Position numbers and translations under genes: made by a program | The notes under the pieces: generated by a model | Seen by the model: the letters and a program-made list of their open reading frames with translations, nothing else | Database searches by the model: none | What the model was told of the DNA's origin: nothing | Shown: in pieces, positions 1 to 8,807 of the stretch | How the letters are laid out: the number at the start of each line of letters is the position of its first letter | How positions within the stretch are numbered: the first letter of the stretch is position 1 | DNA from: Streptomyces sporangiiformans | Lineage (GTDB): Bacteria; Actinomycetota; Actinomycetes; Streptomycetales; Streptomycetaceae | Reading direction: 5' to 3' | Assembly (NCBI RefSeq): GCF_005768555.2 | Contig: NZ_VCHX02000049.1 | Location: forward strand, 290-57,079 | DNA length: 56,790 nucleotides

Positions 1-336
1 TGGGCGCTTCCCTTCGGTGTTTCTCAACTCTATCAGGGTTTTCCTGTCTCTCTGACCACGGTCCTGCGGGCACGCAGAACGGGTCCCGAGATAGGATCCG
101 ACAAGTTGGGTGCTGCCAGGCAAGGACGCTTGGTCGCGTCACCCCGCCTCAAGCAGGTGTACGACCCTACATGGAGGGGCGGAGCAGGCGCAAATCGTTT
201 GTGCTGTGCTCTACGGTCGCCAACCGGGAACTCTCGCGCGGAACCGTCACTTTTCATGACTTACCCTGCTCAACGGTGTGCCGTCCGGGACAAGCACCGA
301 CGGCCCATATGAATCTCCACCCCTGGGAGGCTTCCC
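1..336. other. Gene-free leader region upstream of crr
   Basis: No convincing gene lies here on either strand; the short ORFs are arginine-rich and have no ribosome binding site. A small hairpin (CTGCG-GGCA-CGCAG, 64-77) could end a gene to the left of the window. The stretch just before crr holds GTCA-N7-TGAC around 246-260 followed by TACCCT, a possible -10 element. The promoter of crr must lie in this stretch, but I cannot place it with confidence. Confidence 0.4.
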
Positions 337-786
337 ATGACCACCGTGACGTCCCCTCTTGCCGGACGCGCCATCGAACTCGCGGCCGTACCCGATCCGG
401 TCTTCTCCGGAGCGATGGTCGGACCGGGCACCGCGATCGACCCCGTACGTGAGGCCTCGGAGGCCGTGTCCCCGGTCGACGGCGTTGTTGTCTCGCTCCA
501 CCCTCACGCCTTCGTCGTGGTCGACGAGGAGGGCCATGGCGTGCTCACCCACCTCGGGATCGACACTGTTCAGCTGAACGGCGAGGGCTTCGAGCTGCTC
601 GTCAACAAGGGCGACACCGTGCAGCGCGGGCAGGCCGTGGTGCGTTGGAACCCGGTTGCCGTCGAAGCGGCCGGCAAGTCCCCGGTGTGTCCCATCGTGG
701 CTCTCGAGGCCACGGCCGAGTCCCTCTCCGACCTGAACGTTGACGGCGACGTGAAGGCTGGCGACGCTCTCTTCAGCTGGCACTGA
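337..786 (+). CDS. crr: PTS system IIA component, glucose family (IIA-Crr)
   Basis: A 149-residue soluble IIA domain of the phosphoenolpyruvate:sugar phosphotransferase system. It accepts phosphate from HPr and passes it to a sugar-specific IIB domain, such as the N-acetylglucosamine permease used by streptomycetes. Full domain length fits the family. The two conserved active-site histidines are visible: H57 in PHAFVV and H72 in THLGIDT, the latter being the phosphorylated residue by analogy with E. coli H90. The ATG start at 337 follows a GGGAGG ribosome binding site. ptsI follows 77 bases downstream in the same direction, so the two genes probably form one transcript. No HPr gene is nearby, as is normal in Streptomyces. 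Confidence 0.95.
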   Translation: MTTVTSPLAGRAIELAAVPDPVFSGAMVGPGTAIDPVREASEAVSPVDGVVVSLHPHAFVVVDEEGHGVLTHLGIDTVQLNGEGFELLVNKGDTVQRGQAVVRWNPVAVEAAGKSPVCPIVALEATAESLSDLNVDGDVKAGDALFSWH

Positions 787-863
787 ACCCAGTGCCGTCA
801 TGGATGACAGGCAGGACGACCATCGCGGTGGCGGGACCCGCCGCTCTATCGGAGACAGGTGAC

Positions 864-2534
864 ATGGAAACAACGCTGCGAGGCGTCGGCGTGAGCCACG
901 GTGTGGCGATCGGCGAGGTTCGGCATATGGGAACGGCAGTGCTCGAGCCGCCTGCCAAACAGATTCCGGCGGAGGACGCGGAGCGCGAACAGGGGCGTGC
1001 TCGCAAGGCCGTGGAAGCTGTGGCGGCCGACCTGATGGCGCGCGGCAATCTGGCGGGCGGCGAGGCTCAGGCGGTGCTCGAGGCCCAGGCCATGATGGCT
1101 CAGGACCCGGAGCTCATCGCCGATGTCGAGCGGCGTATCGCGGTCGGGAGCACTGCGGAGCGCGCGGTGTACGACGCGTTCGCGGCGTACCGCGCCCTGC
1201 TTGCGGGGGCCGGTGAGTATCTGGCCGGTCGTGTGGCGGACCTCGACGACGTGCGGAACCGTATCGTCGCGCGTCTGCTCGGTGTTCCGATGCCGGGCGT
1301 TCCGGACAGCGATGAGCCCTACGTCCTTATTGCTCGTGACCTTGCGCCTGCCGACACCGCCTTGCTGGACCCCTCTCTGGTCCTTGGTTTCGTCACCGAA
1401 GAGGGAGGGCCGACCAGCCACAGCGCGATTCTGGCGCGTGCGCTCGGCGTTCCGGCCGTGGTCGCGCTGCCGGGAGCGGGTGAGCTTGCCGAAGGCACGG
1501 TGATCGCCGTGGACGGCAGCACCGGCGAGATCTTCGTGAACCCGAGTGCGGAGAAGAAGGCCGAGATGGAGGCCGCAGCCGCTGCGCGCAAGGCGGCGCT
1601 GGCCGCGTCGACCGGGCCCGGCGCCACCTCGGACGGGCACAAGGTCCCGCTGCTGGCCAATGTCGGTGGTCCCGCCGATGTGCCTGCGGCGGTCGAGGCC
1701 GGTGCCGAGGGTGTGGGTCTGTTCCGGACGGAGTTCCTTTTCCTCGACGACAGCAAGAACGCGCCGTCGGAGGACAAGCAGGTCGACGCGTATCGCCAGG
1801 TGCTCGAGGCCTTCCCCGAAGGTCGTGTCGTGGTGCGTGTGCTTGATGCGGGCGCCGACAAACCGCTCGACTTCCTGACGCCCGCCGACGAGCCGAACCC
1901 GGCGCTGGGTGTGCGTGGCCTGCGGACGCTGCTCGATCACCCGGAGGTGCTGCGCACGCAGTTGTCGGCGCTGGCGAAGGCTTCCGAGGGGCTGCCCGTC
2001 TACCTCGAGGTGATGGCGCCGATGGTCGCGGACCGTACCGACGCCAAGGCGTTCGCGGACGCGTGCCGTGAAGCCGGCCTTCAGGCGAAGTTCGGGGCCA
2101 TGGTCGAGATACCGTCGGCCGCTCTGCGGGCACGGTCGATTCTGCAGGAGGTCGAGTTCCTGTCGCTGGGCACGAACGATCTCGCGCAGTACACCTTCGC
2201 CGCCGACCGTCAGGTGGGCGCGGTGTCCCGGCTCCAGGATCCGTGGCAGCCCGCGCTGCTCGACCTGGTCTCGCTGTCCGCCGAGGCGGCCAAGGCCGAG
2301 GGGAAGAGCTGTGGTGTGTGCGGCGAGGCCGCGTCGGACCCGCTGCTCGCGTGTGTGCTGACCGGTCTGGGCGTTACCTCCCTTTCTATGGGTGCGGCGT
2401 CGATTCCGTATGTCCGGGCGACGCTGGCCAAGTACACGCTGGCGCAGTGCGAGCGTGCCGCGGCGGCGGCGCGTGCGTCGGACAGTGCCGAGGACGCGCG
2501 CAACGCGGCTCAGGCGGTGCTGTCCGGCGAGTAG
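864..2534 (+). CDS. ptsI: Phosphoenolpyruvate-protein phosphotransferase (PTS enzyme I)
   Basis: Enzyme I transfers phosphate from phosphoenolpyruvate to HPr, the first step of every PTS. The 556-residue product has the swivelling domain with the phosphorylated histidine H186 in GGPTSHSAIL. The PEP-binding TIM barrel follows, with GLFRTEFLFLD and LSLGTNDLAQYTFAADR. Near the C-terminus is the catalytic cysteine motif CGVCGEAASDP. I chose the ATG at 864, behind GGAG at 851-854, over an in-frame start at 792, because the protein then begins METTLRGVGVSHGVAIG, as usual for the family. It lies 77 bases after crr. A strong hairpin terminator follows the stop codon. Confidence 0.95.
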   Translation: METTLRGVGVSHGVAIGEVRHMGTAVLEPPAKQIPAEDAEREQGRARKAVEAVAADLMARGNLAGGEAQAVLEAQAMMAQDPELIADVERRIAVGSTAERAVYDAFAAYRALLAGAGEYLAGRVADLDDVRNRIVARLLGVPMPGVPDSDEPYVLIARDLAPADTALLDPSLVLGFVTEEGGPTSHSAILARALGVPAVVALPGAGELAEGTVIAVDGSTGEIFVNPSAEKKAEMEAAAAARKAALAASTGPGATSDGHKVPLLANVGGPADVPAAVEAGAEGVGLFRTEFLFLDDSKNAPSEDKQVDAYRQVLEAFPEGRVVVRVLDAGADKPLDFLTPADEPNPALGVRGLRTLLDHPEVLRTQLSALAKASEGLPVYLEVMAPMVADRTDAKAFADACREAGLQAKFGAMVEIPSAALRARSILQEVEFLSLGTNDLAQYTFAADRQVGAVSRLQDPWQPALLDLVSLSAEAAKAEGKSCGVCGEAASDPLLACVLTGLGVTSLSMGAASIPYVRATLAKYTLAQCERAAAAARASDSAEDARNAAQAVLSGE

Positions 2535-2563
2535 CCGGCCCGCGTCGTTGATCGGCTGTCGTC

Positions 2564-2597
2564 GAGGGGCGCTCCACCTCCGGGTGGGGCGCCCCTC
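2564..2597. terminator. Strong hairpin between convergent ptsI and the next gene
   Basis: Arms GAGGGGCGC and GCGCCCCTC with an inner CCACC/GGTGG stem and a TCCG loop give about 14 paired bases. There is no T-tract, which is normal in Streptomyces. It sits between two convergent stop codons and can serve both. Confidence 0.85.
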
Positions 2598-2604
2598 GCG
2601 TGGT

Positions 2605-3498
2605 TCAGTGCGTGTGGCCCGTCGTACGGCCGTCGTCCCCCAGGTCGGGTGGTGCGCAGTAGTCGACGCCGGACTCCGGGGAGATCAAATCGCCGGATTC
2701 GATGTCGGTGCAGTAGGCGTCGAAGACCTCTCCGGCGGTCAGCGGTTCCAGGCCTTCTCCGCGCAGGCGCCAGCCGAAGACACGGTCGGTCGTGTCGGTG
2801 AGGCCGGTGCGCATGACGAGGCCTCCGGCGCTTCGGGTGGCGATGCCGACGGCCAGGACAGTGGTGAATTCGAGGGCGTCCGTCTTGTCGAGTCGGGGCG
2901 TGCCGTGGACGTCGTCGTCGGCCCGGAGGACGGCGACGAGGGGTTCCGGCGCGACGGAGACACTGCACACGAGGTGGCGCTCGCCGGGCCCTGTGGCGTC
3001 GATGATGCGGGCGAGCAGGTCGGAGGCGCGGGTGAAGGCCGCCCGGCCGATGTCCTCGCCGCAGGACGCGCAGTCGCCGAGGTGGGTCAGAAGTGTGGTC
3101 GCGTACTCCCAAGTGGCTTGTCGGACGGCCTCGTCGACGAGGCTCGGGACGAGGTCCGCGAGGGGCTGCCCCTCGTAGGGCACGGTGGCGGCCGTCGCGG
3201 CGAGCTCTGCCGTGTAGCGGGTGCGGCTGGACGCGGCGTCCGGGTCCAGGCCGGTGTCTGCGCAGAACTCCGCGTACTCCTCGGGATCGAAGAGTGCCAC
3301 CGTGGTGTGGCCGCCCTCGGCCGCGCGTGTCCTGAGCAGGGCTTCCACCTGCTGGAGATAGCCGGCGTGGTCGTCGAAGGTGAACGTGCGGTAGCGCCGC
3401 ATCGCGGTGAAGTCCTGCTCGTCGGTCAACAGGCCGATGGTGCCGGCGATTTCGCGGCGCAGGACGCGTCGCATGGTCTGGTGCTGGGTGTGCGCCAT
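2605..3498 (-). CDS. Conserved hypothetical protein (unknown function)
   Basis: A soluble 297-residue acidic protein I cannot assign to a named family. The start is taken as the ATG at 3498 because GGGGGAG lies directly upstream; an in-frame extension to 3531 lacks such a site. A CASCG pair of cysteines in the middle could bind metal, but no partner pair is obvious, so this is only a possibility. There is no signal peptide or membrane segment. It is convergent with ptsI and shares the same terminator hairpin. Codon use looks native. The sequence reads like a lineage-specific streptomycete protein rather than a transferred gene. Confidence 0.75.
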   Translation of the reverse strand: MAHTQHQTMRRVLRREIAGTIGLLTDEQDFTAMRRYRTFTFDDHAGYLQQVEALLRTRAAEGGHTTVALFDPEEYAEFCADTGLDPDAASSRTRYTAELAATAATVPYEGQPLADLVPSLVDEAVRQATWEYATTLLTHLGDCASCGEDIGRAAFTRASDLLARIIDATGPGERHLVCSVSVAPEPLVAVLRADDDVHGTPRLDKTDALEFTTVLAVGIATRSAGGLVMRTGLTDTTDRVFGWRLRGEGLEPLTAGEVFDAYCTDIESGDLISPESGVDYCAPPDLGDDGRTTGHTH

Positions 3499-3630
3499 TT
3501 CTCCCCCTGCGTGCAGTCGATCAATGCTCACTCACCGTAATCGGCGGCACTGACAATGCCCGTAGAGCCGGAGCGCCGGCGCCACGTCGCTCGGCTGGAA
3601 GCCGTTGGAGCCTCGCGGGGTGGCGGCTGA

Positions 3631-5607
3631 TCAGGCCCGTTCGCGGGCCAGGTTCTCGTAGAAGCGCAGCAGTTCGACGCTGTCCACGGAGCCGAGGTTG
3701 ACGGCCTTCTCCAGCGGGGCGCCTTGGAGCAGGCGCTTGACCGGGACCTCGATGCGCTTGCCGGTCAGGGTGTGCGGGACGCCGGGCACCTCGATGACTT
3801 CGTCGGGGACGTGGCGTGGTGAGAGCTGTTCCCGGATGGTCTGCTTGATGCGGGCCCGGAGGGCGTCGTCGAGCACGGCGCCCGGGGCGAGGTGCACGAA
3901 CAAGGGCATCCAGTAGCCGCCGTCGGGCTGTTCGATGCCGATGACGAGGGATTCGCGGATCTCCGGAAGGCGTTCGACGGCCTCGTAGATGTCGGCCGAC
4001 CCCATGCGCACGCCCTGGCGGTTGAGCGTGGAGTCGGAGCGGCCGTGGATGACCACCGAGCCGCGTGAGGTGACGGTGATCCAGTCTCCGTGGCGCCAGA
4101 CTCCGGGGTACATGTCGAAATAACTGTCGTGGTAGCGGCTGCCGTCGGGGTCGTTCCAGAAGTGGATGGGCATGGAGGGCATCGGGTTCGTGACGACCAG
4201 CTCGCCGACCTCGTCGGTCAGGGGTTTGCCGCTCGGGTCCCAGGACTGCAGGTCGGTGCCGAGACAGGGGGCCTGGAGTTCGCCGATGTACACCGGGAGT
4301 GTCGGTACGGCTCCCGCGAAGCAGGAGCACACGTCGGTGCCGCCGCTGACGGACGCGATCCACAGGTCGGCCCCGCTCGCCGCGAACTCGTCGTGCAGCC
4401 AGCGGAACCCGTCCGGCGGCAGGGGCGAGCCGGTGGTGGCGACGCACTGCACGCGGGAGAGGTCGAAGTCGCGGGAAGGATGCACGCCGGCCTTGCGGCA
4501 GGCCATGACGTACGCGGCGGAGGTGCCGAAGAGGGTGGCTCCCGTGCGTTCGGCGATGCGCCACTGGGCGCCCGTGTCCGGGTGACCGGGGCTGCCGTCG
4601 TACAGAACGATCGTCGTGCCGGTCAGCAGACCGGAGACGAGGAAGTTCCACATCATCCAGCCGGTGGACGTGTACCAGAAGAAGCGGTCCTCGGGCCCCA
4701 GATCGCAGTGCAGGCCGAGCTGCTTGAGATGCTCGACGAGGATGCCGCCCTGGGACTGGACGATGGCCTTGGGCAGGCCGGTCGTACCGGAGGAGTAGAG
4801 CACCCACAAGGGATGGTCGAAGGGGACCTCTTCGAAGACGGGCTCCGTGTCCGCGGAGGTCAGTGCGGACCACTCCAGGGCGCCTTCGGGCGCTTCGGTG
4901 CCCAGCAGAGGGATGTGAACCACCGCCCGCAGCGTGGGCAGTTCGCGGCGCAGCTCGGCAACGGTGTCGCGGCGGTCGTGCTCCTTTCCGCCGTAGCGGT
5001 AGCCGTCGACGGTGAACAGCACGACCGGTTCGACCTGCTGGAAGCGGTCGAGGACGCTGCGGGCGCCGAAGTCGGGCGCGCAGGACGTCCAGACGCCACC
5101 CACGGCCGCCGTGGCGAGGAGGGCGACGACGGCCTGCGGCACGTTCGGGAGGTAGCCGCTGACGCGGTCTCCGGGGCGTACGCCGAGGGTGCGCAGTTCG
5201 GCGGCCAGGGAGCCGACCTGACGGCGCAGCTCGGACCAGCTGACGGGGCGCGGTTCGTGGGTCTCGTCCACGTACAGGAGTGCGGGTGCGTCGGGTCGGG
5301 TCTCGGTCGCGCGCAGGGCGTGTTCGGCGTAGTTGAGCGTGGCCCCGGGGAACCACTTTGCGCCCGGCATCGAGCGGTCGCCGAGCACGCGCGCGTAGGG
5401 GGTGGGGAACCGTACGTCGAACCACTCCGTGACGGCCTTCCAGAAGGCGTCCAGCTCGTCCACGGACCAGCGGTGCAGGGCCGCGTATCCGCCCTCGGCG
5501 GGGGCGCCGTGGTGCTCGGCCGCCCAGGTCTGGAACCGGGTGATCTGCGCCTGGGCGATGCGTTCTGGGGCGGGCTGCCAGAGCGGCGAGTGGTTCGCTG
5601 AGGACAT
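3631..5607 (-). CDS. Acetoacetate-CoA ligase (acetoacetyl-CoA synthetase)
   Basis: A 658-residue adenylate-forming enzyme that converts acetoacetate, ATP and CoA to acetoacetyl-CoA. This lets the cell use ketone bodies or feed polyketide and isoprenoid precursors. The AMP-binding signature LYSSGTTGLPKAIVQSQGG is present, followed by WMMWNFLVSGL and a C-terminal domain ending in the LTGKRIEVPVKRLLQG lysine motif. Length matches AacS (about 650 residues), and the N-terminal ACAS_N-like segment is typical. The start ATG at 5607 is preceded by GGGAG. Acetyl-CoA synthetase is the closest alternative, but the overall pattern is that of AacS. It is divergent from the GH31 gene. Confidence 0.9.
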   Translation of the reverse strand: MSSANHSPLWQPAPERIAQAQITRFQTWAAEHHGAPAEGGYAALHRWSVDELDAFWKAVTEWFDVRFPTPYARVLGDRSMPGAKWFPGATLNYAEHALRATETRPDAPALLYVDETHEPRPVSWSELRRQVGSLAAELRTLGVRPGDRVSGYLPNVPQAVVALLATAAVGGVWTSCAPDFGARSVLDRFQQVEPVVLFTVDGYRYGGKEHDRRDTVAELRRELPTLRAVVHIPLLGTEAPEGALEWSALTSADTEPVFEEVPFDHPLWVLYSSGTTGLPKAIVQSQGGILVEHLKQLGLHCDLGPEDRFFWYTSTGWMMWNFLVSGLLTGTTIVLYDGSPGHPDTGAQWRIAERTGATLFGTSAAYVMACRKAGVHPSRDFDLSRVQCVATTGSPLPPDGFRWLHDEFAASGADLWIASVSGGTDVCSCFAGAVPTLPVYIGELQAPCLGTDLQSWDPSGKPLTDEVGELVVTNPMPSMPIHFWNDPDGSRYHDSYFDMYPGVWRHGDWITVTSRGSVVIHGRSDSTLNRQGVRMGSADIYEAVERLPEIRESLVIGIEQPDGGYWMPLFVHLAPGAVLDDALRARIKQTIREQLSPRHVPDEVIEVPGVPHTLTGKRIEVPVKRLLQGAPLEKAVNLGSVDSVELLRFYENLARERA

Positions 5608-5762
5608 GGGGGCGGCTCCCGGACTGTGCGCGTCGTGTGCGTGTGTCGCGCACGGGCTGGGGTGTGCGCGTCACGCGGCTGACACGGACGATGCCATGTG
5701 ATCGACTTCCGCACCAGAGTGCGCCACACGTCGGCCGGGTCGTGAAGATGTGGTCCTACTGC

Positions 5763-5790
5763 GGGTGAACGCTAGTTGAACGACTCACCC
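5763..5790. promoter_or_regulatory. Inverted repeat GGGTGA-N16-TCACCC upstream of the GH31 gene
   Basis: Two perfect 6-base arms separated by 16 bases lie 32 bases before the GH31 start, in the intergenic region shared with the acetoacetate-CoA ligase gene. The position suits an operator. The regulator is unknown and the match is short. Confidence 0.35.
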
Positions 5791-5821
5791 ATACGAGGCG
5801 GTCAATGGCAGGCTGAGCAGC

Positions 5822-8188
5822 ATGGACGGTCGTGACCTGGTGCGTTCGGTGAAGGCGGTTGGTTCGACGGGGGCGGCCCAGGGGTGGCGTACCGTGCGGG
5901 CGGCGTGGCGCAGGAGGCGTGCCGACGTCGCTGGGCTCACACCGCGAGGTGCCGAGCGCGCGCGTGTTCCCGGGCCTGTGCGGGACGTGGAACCGGGTCC
6001 GGGAGGCGGACTCATGCGATTCGCCCGATCGGAGCTGCGCATTGTCGTCACCGTGAGCGGAGCCGTCTTCTGGGGCTGGGACGGCGCCGGGCCCGAGCCG
6101 TCGTACGCGCTCGCGGGAAGCTCCCCCGAACCGGATCAGCGGGCTGTTCTGGAGCCGGACAAGGACGGTGCCTGGCGGGTGGTGGCGGAGCGTGTGACGG
6201 TCGTCGTCTCGCGGCACGGCGCGGTGGAGGTGTGTACGCCGGGCGGGGTGACGCTGCGCCACGATCTGCCGCCGCGGTGGTGGGAGCCGGTCGGCGGAGG
6301 CGCCGCTCGCTGGCTGCAGCGATCCGAAGTCTCCGCGGACGCACGCTTCTTCGGCCTGGGCGGGCGAGCCTCGGGGCCACGGCTGCGCGACGGCACGTAC
6401 CGGCTGTGGAACACCGATCCGGGGCACGCCTTCGGTCCCGGCGACGACCCGCTGTACATCACCATGCCGGTCCAGATGGTGGTGGCGGACGCGGGCACGC
6501 ATCTGATGTTCCACGACAGCACGTGGGACGGCAGGGTGACCTTGCGCGAGGGCGAGGAGGGGGCGGGGTCGGGTCACGACCGGGCCGGGACGAGCGAAGT
6601 GCGGATGGACGGCGGGCCGCTGCGCTGCTGGGTGATGGTGGGCACCCCCGCGCGCGTGCTGCACACCTGGGCGTCCCTCACCGGGGCGCCCGCGCTGCCG
6701 CCGGCCTGGGCGCTGGGACACCATCACGCGCGGTGGGGCTTCGGCAGCGACCAGGAGGTGCGGCGGATCGTCCTCGGCTATCACGAGCACGGGCTGCCGC
6801 TGGACGCGGTCCATCTCGACATCGACCACTACGACGAGCATCAGGTGTTCACGGTCGACGGGGAGCGCTTCCCGAAACTGCCGGTGATCGCCGAGGAATT
6901 GCGTCGGGACGGGATCCGGCTGGTGTCGATCGTGGATCCGGCGGTCAAGGCCGAGCCGGGAAACGCGGTGTACGACAGCGGCACCGTGGAGGACGCGTTC
7001 GTGCGGGACTCCAAGGGGAGGCTTGTGCGCGGTGTCGTCTGGCCGGGCGAGGCGGTGTATCCGGACTTCACGCGCGCGCGTGTGCGCCGTTGGTGGGGCG
7101 AGCTCTACGAGGAGCGGCTCGCGAAGGGGTTCGCCGGTTTCTGGCACGACATGAACGAGCCGGTGTCGTTCGCGGCCTTCGGGGAGTCCACGCTGCCCCG
7201 GTCGGCGCGGCACGACATGGAGGGACGTGGCGGCGACCACCGTGAGGCGCACAATGTGTACGCCCTCGGCATGGCACGGGCCGGCTACGAGGGGCTGCGT
7301 GAACTGACGCCGCTGGAGAGGCCGTTCATCTTCTCGCGCTCCGGCTGGGCAGGTATGCAGCGCTACGGGGGGACCTGGTCCGGCGACGTGGCCACGGGGT
7401 GGCCGGGGCTGCGGGCGTCGCTGTCGCTGGTGGTGGGGCTCGGGCTGTGCGGAGTGCCGTACTCGGGCCCGGATGTGGGCGGATTCGACGGCAGCCCGTC
7501 ACCCGAGCTGTATCTGCGCTGGTTCCAACTGGGCGCCTATCTGCCGCTGTTCCGTACGCACGCGTCCCTGCGGGCCGGTCGCCGGGAGCCCTGGGAGTTC
7601 GGCGCCGAGGTCCTCGAGCACGCGCGCGTGGCCCTCGTCGAGCGCCGCCGGCTGTTGCCGTACTTCGTGACCCTGGCACAGCTGGCGCATCGTACGGGGG
7701 CGCCCTATGTGCGGCCGGTGTGGTGGGGCGCGCCCGAGGACAGGGCGCTGCGCGACTGCGAGGACGCCTTCTTGCTCGGCGAAGCGCTGCTGGTGGCACC
7801 GGTTCTGGACCCCGGCACGGGCCGGCGCGCCGTGCAACTGCCTCGGGGGCGCTGGTACGACACGGTGACCGAGCAGGCCTACGACGGGCCTGCCCAGGTG
7901 CTGCTCGACGCCCCCCTGTCCCGGATTCCGGTGCTGGCGCGGGCGGGCGCCGTCATACCCGTACGCGGCGACGACGGCGGCCTGGAGCTGGAGGTGTGGG
8001 CGCCCGCTCGCGGACGCGCCGGAGGCGGCCTCGTGGTGCCGGACTCGGCTGACGGGTGGGACGAGCCGGAGATCGAGCGGTATGTGACGCGTTGGAAGAA
8101 GAAGCGGGTCGTCGTCGAGCTCGACGGGCGGGACGGCCTGAGCGAGCCGTCCCGTCCCGTACGGGTCCGGGGGCTGGGGCGGCGATGA
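5822..8188 (+). CDS. Glycoside hydrolase family 31 (alpha-glucosidase-like)
   Basis: A 788-residue retaining alpha-glycosidase of family GH31, probably acting on alpha-glucosides or alpha-xylosides inside the cell. The catalytic nucleophile is D443 in GFWHDMNEP and the acid/base is D522 in TWSGDVATGW, both in the expected GH31 context. The N-terminal galactose-mutarotase-like domain (roughly 65-280) precedes the barrel, and C-terminal beta domains follow. The basic first 60 residues are unusual but have no signal-peptide character. A shorter start at the ATG at 6014 cannot be excluded. It is convergent with the Nudix gene, with a small hairpin between them. Confidence 0.88.
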   Translation: MDGRDLVRSVKAVGSTGAAQGWRTVRAAWRRRRADVAGLTPRGAERARVPGPVRDVEPGPGGGLMRFARSELRIVVTVSGAVFWGWDGAGPEPSYALAGSSPEPDQRAVLEPDKDGAWRVVAERVTVVVSRHGAVEVCTPGGVTLRHDLPPRWWEPVGGGAARWLQRSEVSADARFFGLGGRASGPRLRDGTYRLWNTDPGHAFGPGDDPLYITMPVQMVVADAGTHLMFHDSTWDGRVTLREGEEGAGSGHDRAGTSEVRMDGGPLRCWVMVGTPARVLHTWASLTGAPALPPAWALGHHHARWGFGSDQEVRRIVLGYHEHGLPLDAVHLDIDHYDEHQVFTVDGERFPKLPVIAEELRRDGIRLVSIVDPAVKAEPGNAVYDSGTVEDAFVRDSKGRLVRGVVWPGEAVYPDFTRARVRRWWGELYEERLAKGFAGFWHDMNEPVSFAAFGESTLPRSARHDMEGRGGDHREAHNVYALGMARAGYEGLRELTPLERPFIFSRSGWAGMQRYGGTWSGDVATGWPGLRASLSLVVGLGLCGVPYSGPDVGGFDGSPSPELYLRWFQLGAYLPLFRTHASLRAGRREPWEFGAEVLEHARVALVERRRLLPYFVTLAQLAHRTGAPYVRPVWWGAPEDRALRDCEDAFLLGEALLVAPVLDPGTGRRAVQLPRGRWYDTVTEQAYDGPAQVLLDAPLSRIPVLARAGAVIPVRGDDGGLELEVWAPARGRAGGGLVVPDSADGWDEPEIERYVTRWKKKRVVVELDGRDGLSEPSRPVRVRGLGRR

Positions 8189-8192
8189 CCCG

Positions 8193-8217
8193 CCGGTAAG
8201 GCCCCTCGGCCTCCCGG
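8193..8217. terminator. Hairpin between convergent GH31 and Nudix genes
   Basis: AGGCC-CCTC-GGCCT forms a short stem, extended by CCGG/CCGG outer pairing with small bulges. It lies between two convergent stop codons and can end both transcripts. Confidence 0.55.
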
Positions 8218-8223
8218 TATCTC

Positions 8224-8760
8224 TCAGATGTACCGGCCCTCGAAGAACGCGCGCGCCGCCGAGGTGTGCAGCGGGAAGGCGAGCTCGGCCGCCGTTCGGA
8301 GCAGGTGCCAGCCCTCGGTCTCGTCCGTCGTGGCGGAGGGCGGCAGGCCGGCGACAGGGCGTTCCGGGAGGAGGCCGAAGAGCAGGAGGTGGCCGTCGGG
8401 GGTGCTCATCGCGTCCGCGAGCCGTACGTCGCGGCTCGCGGCGTCGATGCCCGTTTCCTCCTTGAGCTCGCGGACGACGGCGTGCCGCCAGTCCTCCCGG
8501 TGGTCGATGAACCCTCCGGGCAGAGCCGTGCCCCCGCGCGCGGGGGTGATGGTTCGGGTGATGACGACCAGGGCGGTGCCCCTGGTGTCGTACACGGGCT
8601 GCAGGGCCACCGCGACCGGGAGTGGGTTGCGGTAGGCCACGCTGCGACAGGCGGCGCAGGTGCGGGGCCAGCCGGAGACGTCCTCTCCGTAGGGTGCTCC
8701 GCAGCTCGAACAGTGGGAGTCCGGCACGGAGTCGGAGGGCGGATTCTGGGATGGGGACAC
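8224..8760 (-). CDS. Nudix hydrolase with N-terminal zinc ribbon
   Basis: A 178-residue Nudix enzyme that cleaves a nucleoside diphosphate linked to another group. The complete Nudix box is visible (GFIDHRE, then REL, KEE and TGI in the GX5EX7REUXEEXGU pattern). An N-terminal four-cysteine zinc ribbon (C17, C20, C35, C38) resembles that of NudC-type NADH pyrophosphatases. The substrate cannot be told from sequence. It starts at GTG 8760 with AAGG upstream. The dipeptidase gene lies upstream in the same direction with 47 bases between, so they may be co-transcribed. Confidence 0.85.
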   Translation of the reverse strand: MSPSQNPPSDSVPDSHCSSCGAPYGEDVSGWPRTCAACRSVAYRNPLPVAVALQPVYDTRGTALVVITRTITPARGGTALPGGFIDHREDWRHAVVRELKEETGIDAASRDVRLADAMSTPDGHLLLFGLLPERPVAGLPPSATTDETEGWHLLRTAAELAFPLHTSAARAFFEGRYI

Positions 8761-8807
8761 GCCGCGGACCTTATCCGATCACCACACGGGCATCTCCGGG
8801 GGCCGCC

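Noticed and set aside
120..170. DasR-like palindromes near GGTCGCGTCACC and GGTGTACGACC upstream of crr
   Set aside because: Both have the wrong spacing or mismatched half-sites compared with the known DasR element, so they are not better than chance.
3521..5674. 717-residue arginine/proline-rich open frame overlapping acetoacetate-CoA ligase on the same strand
   Set aside because: It is a shifted-frame shadow of a clear enzyme gene and has no domain or codon support; high-GC DNA produces such long frames.
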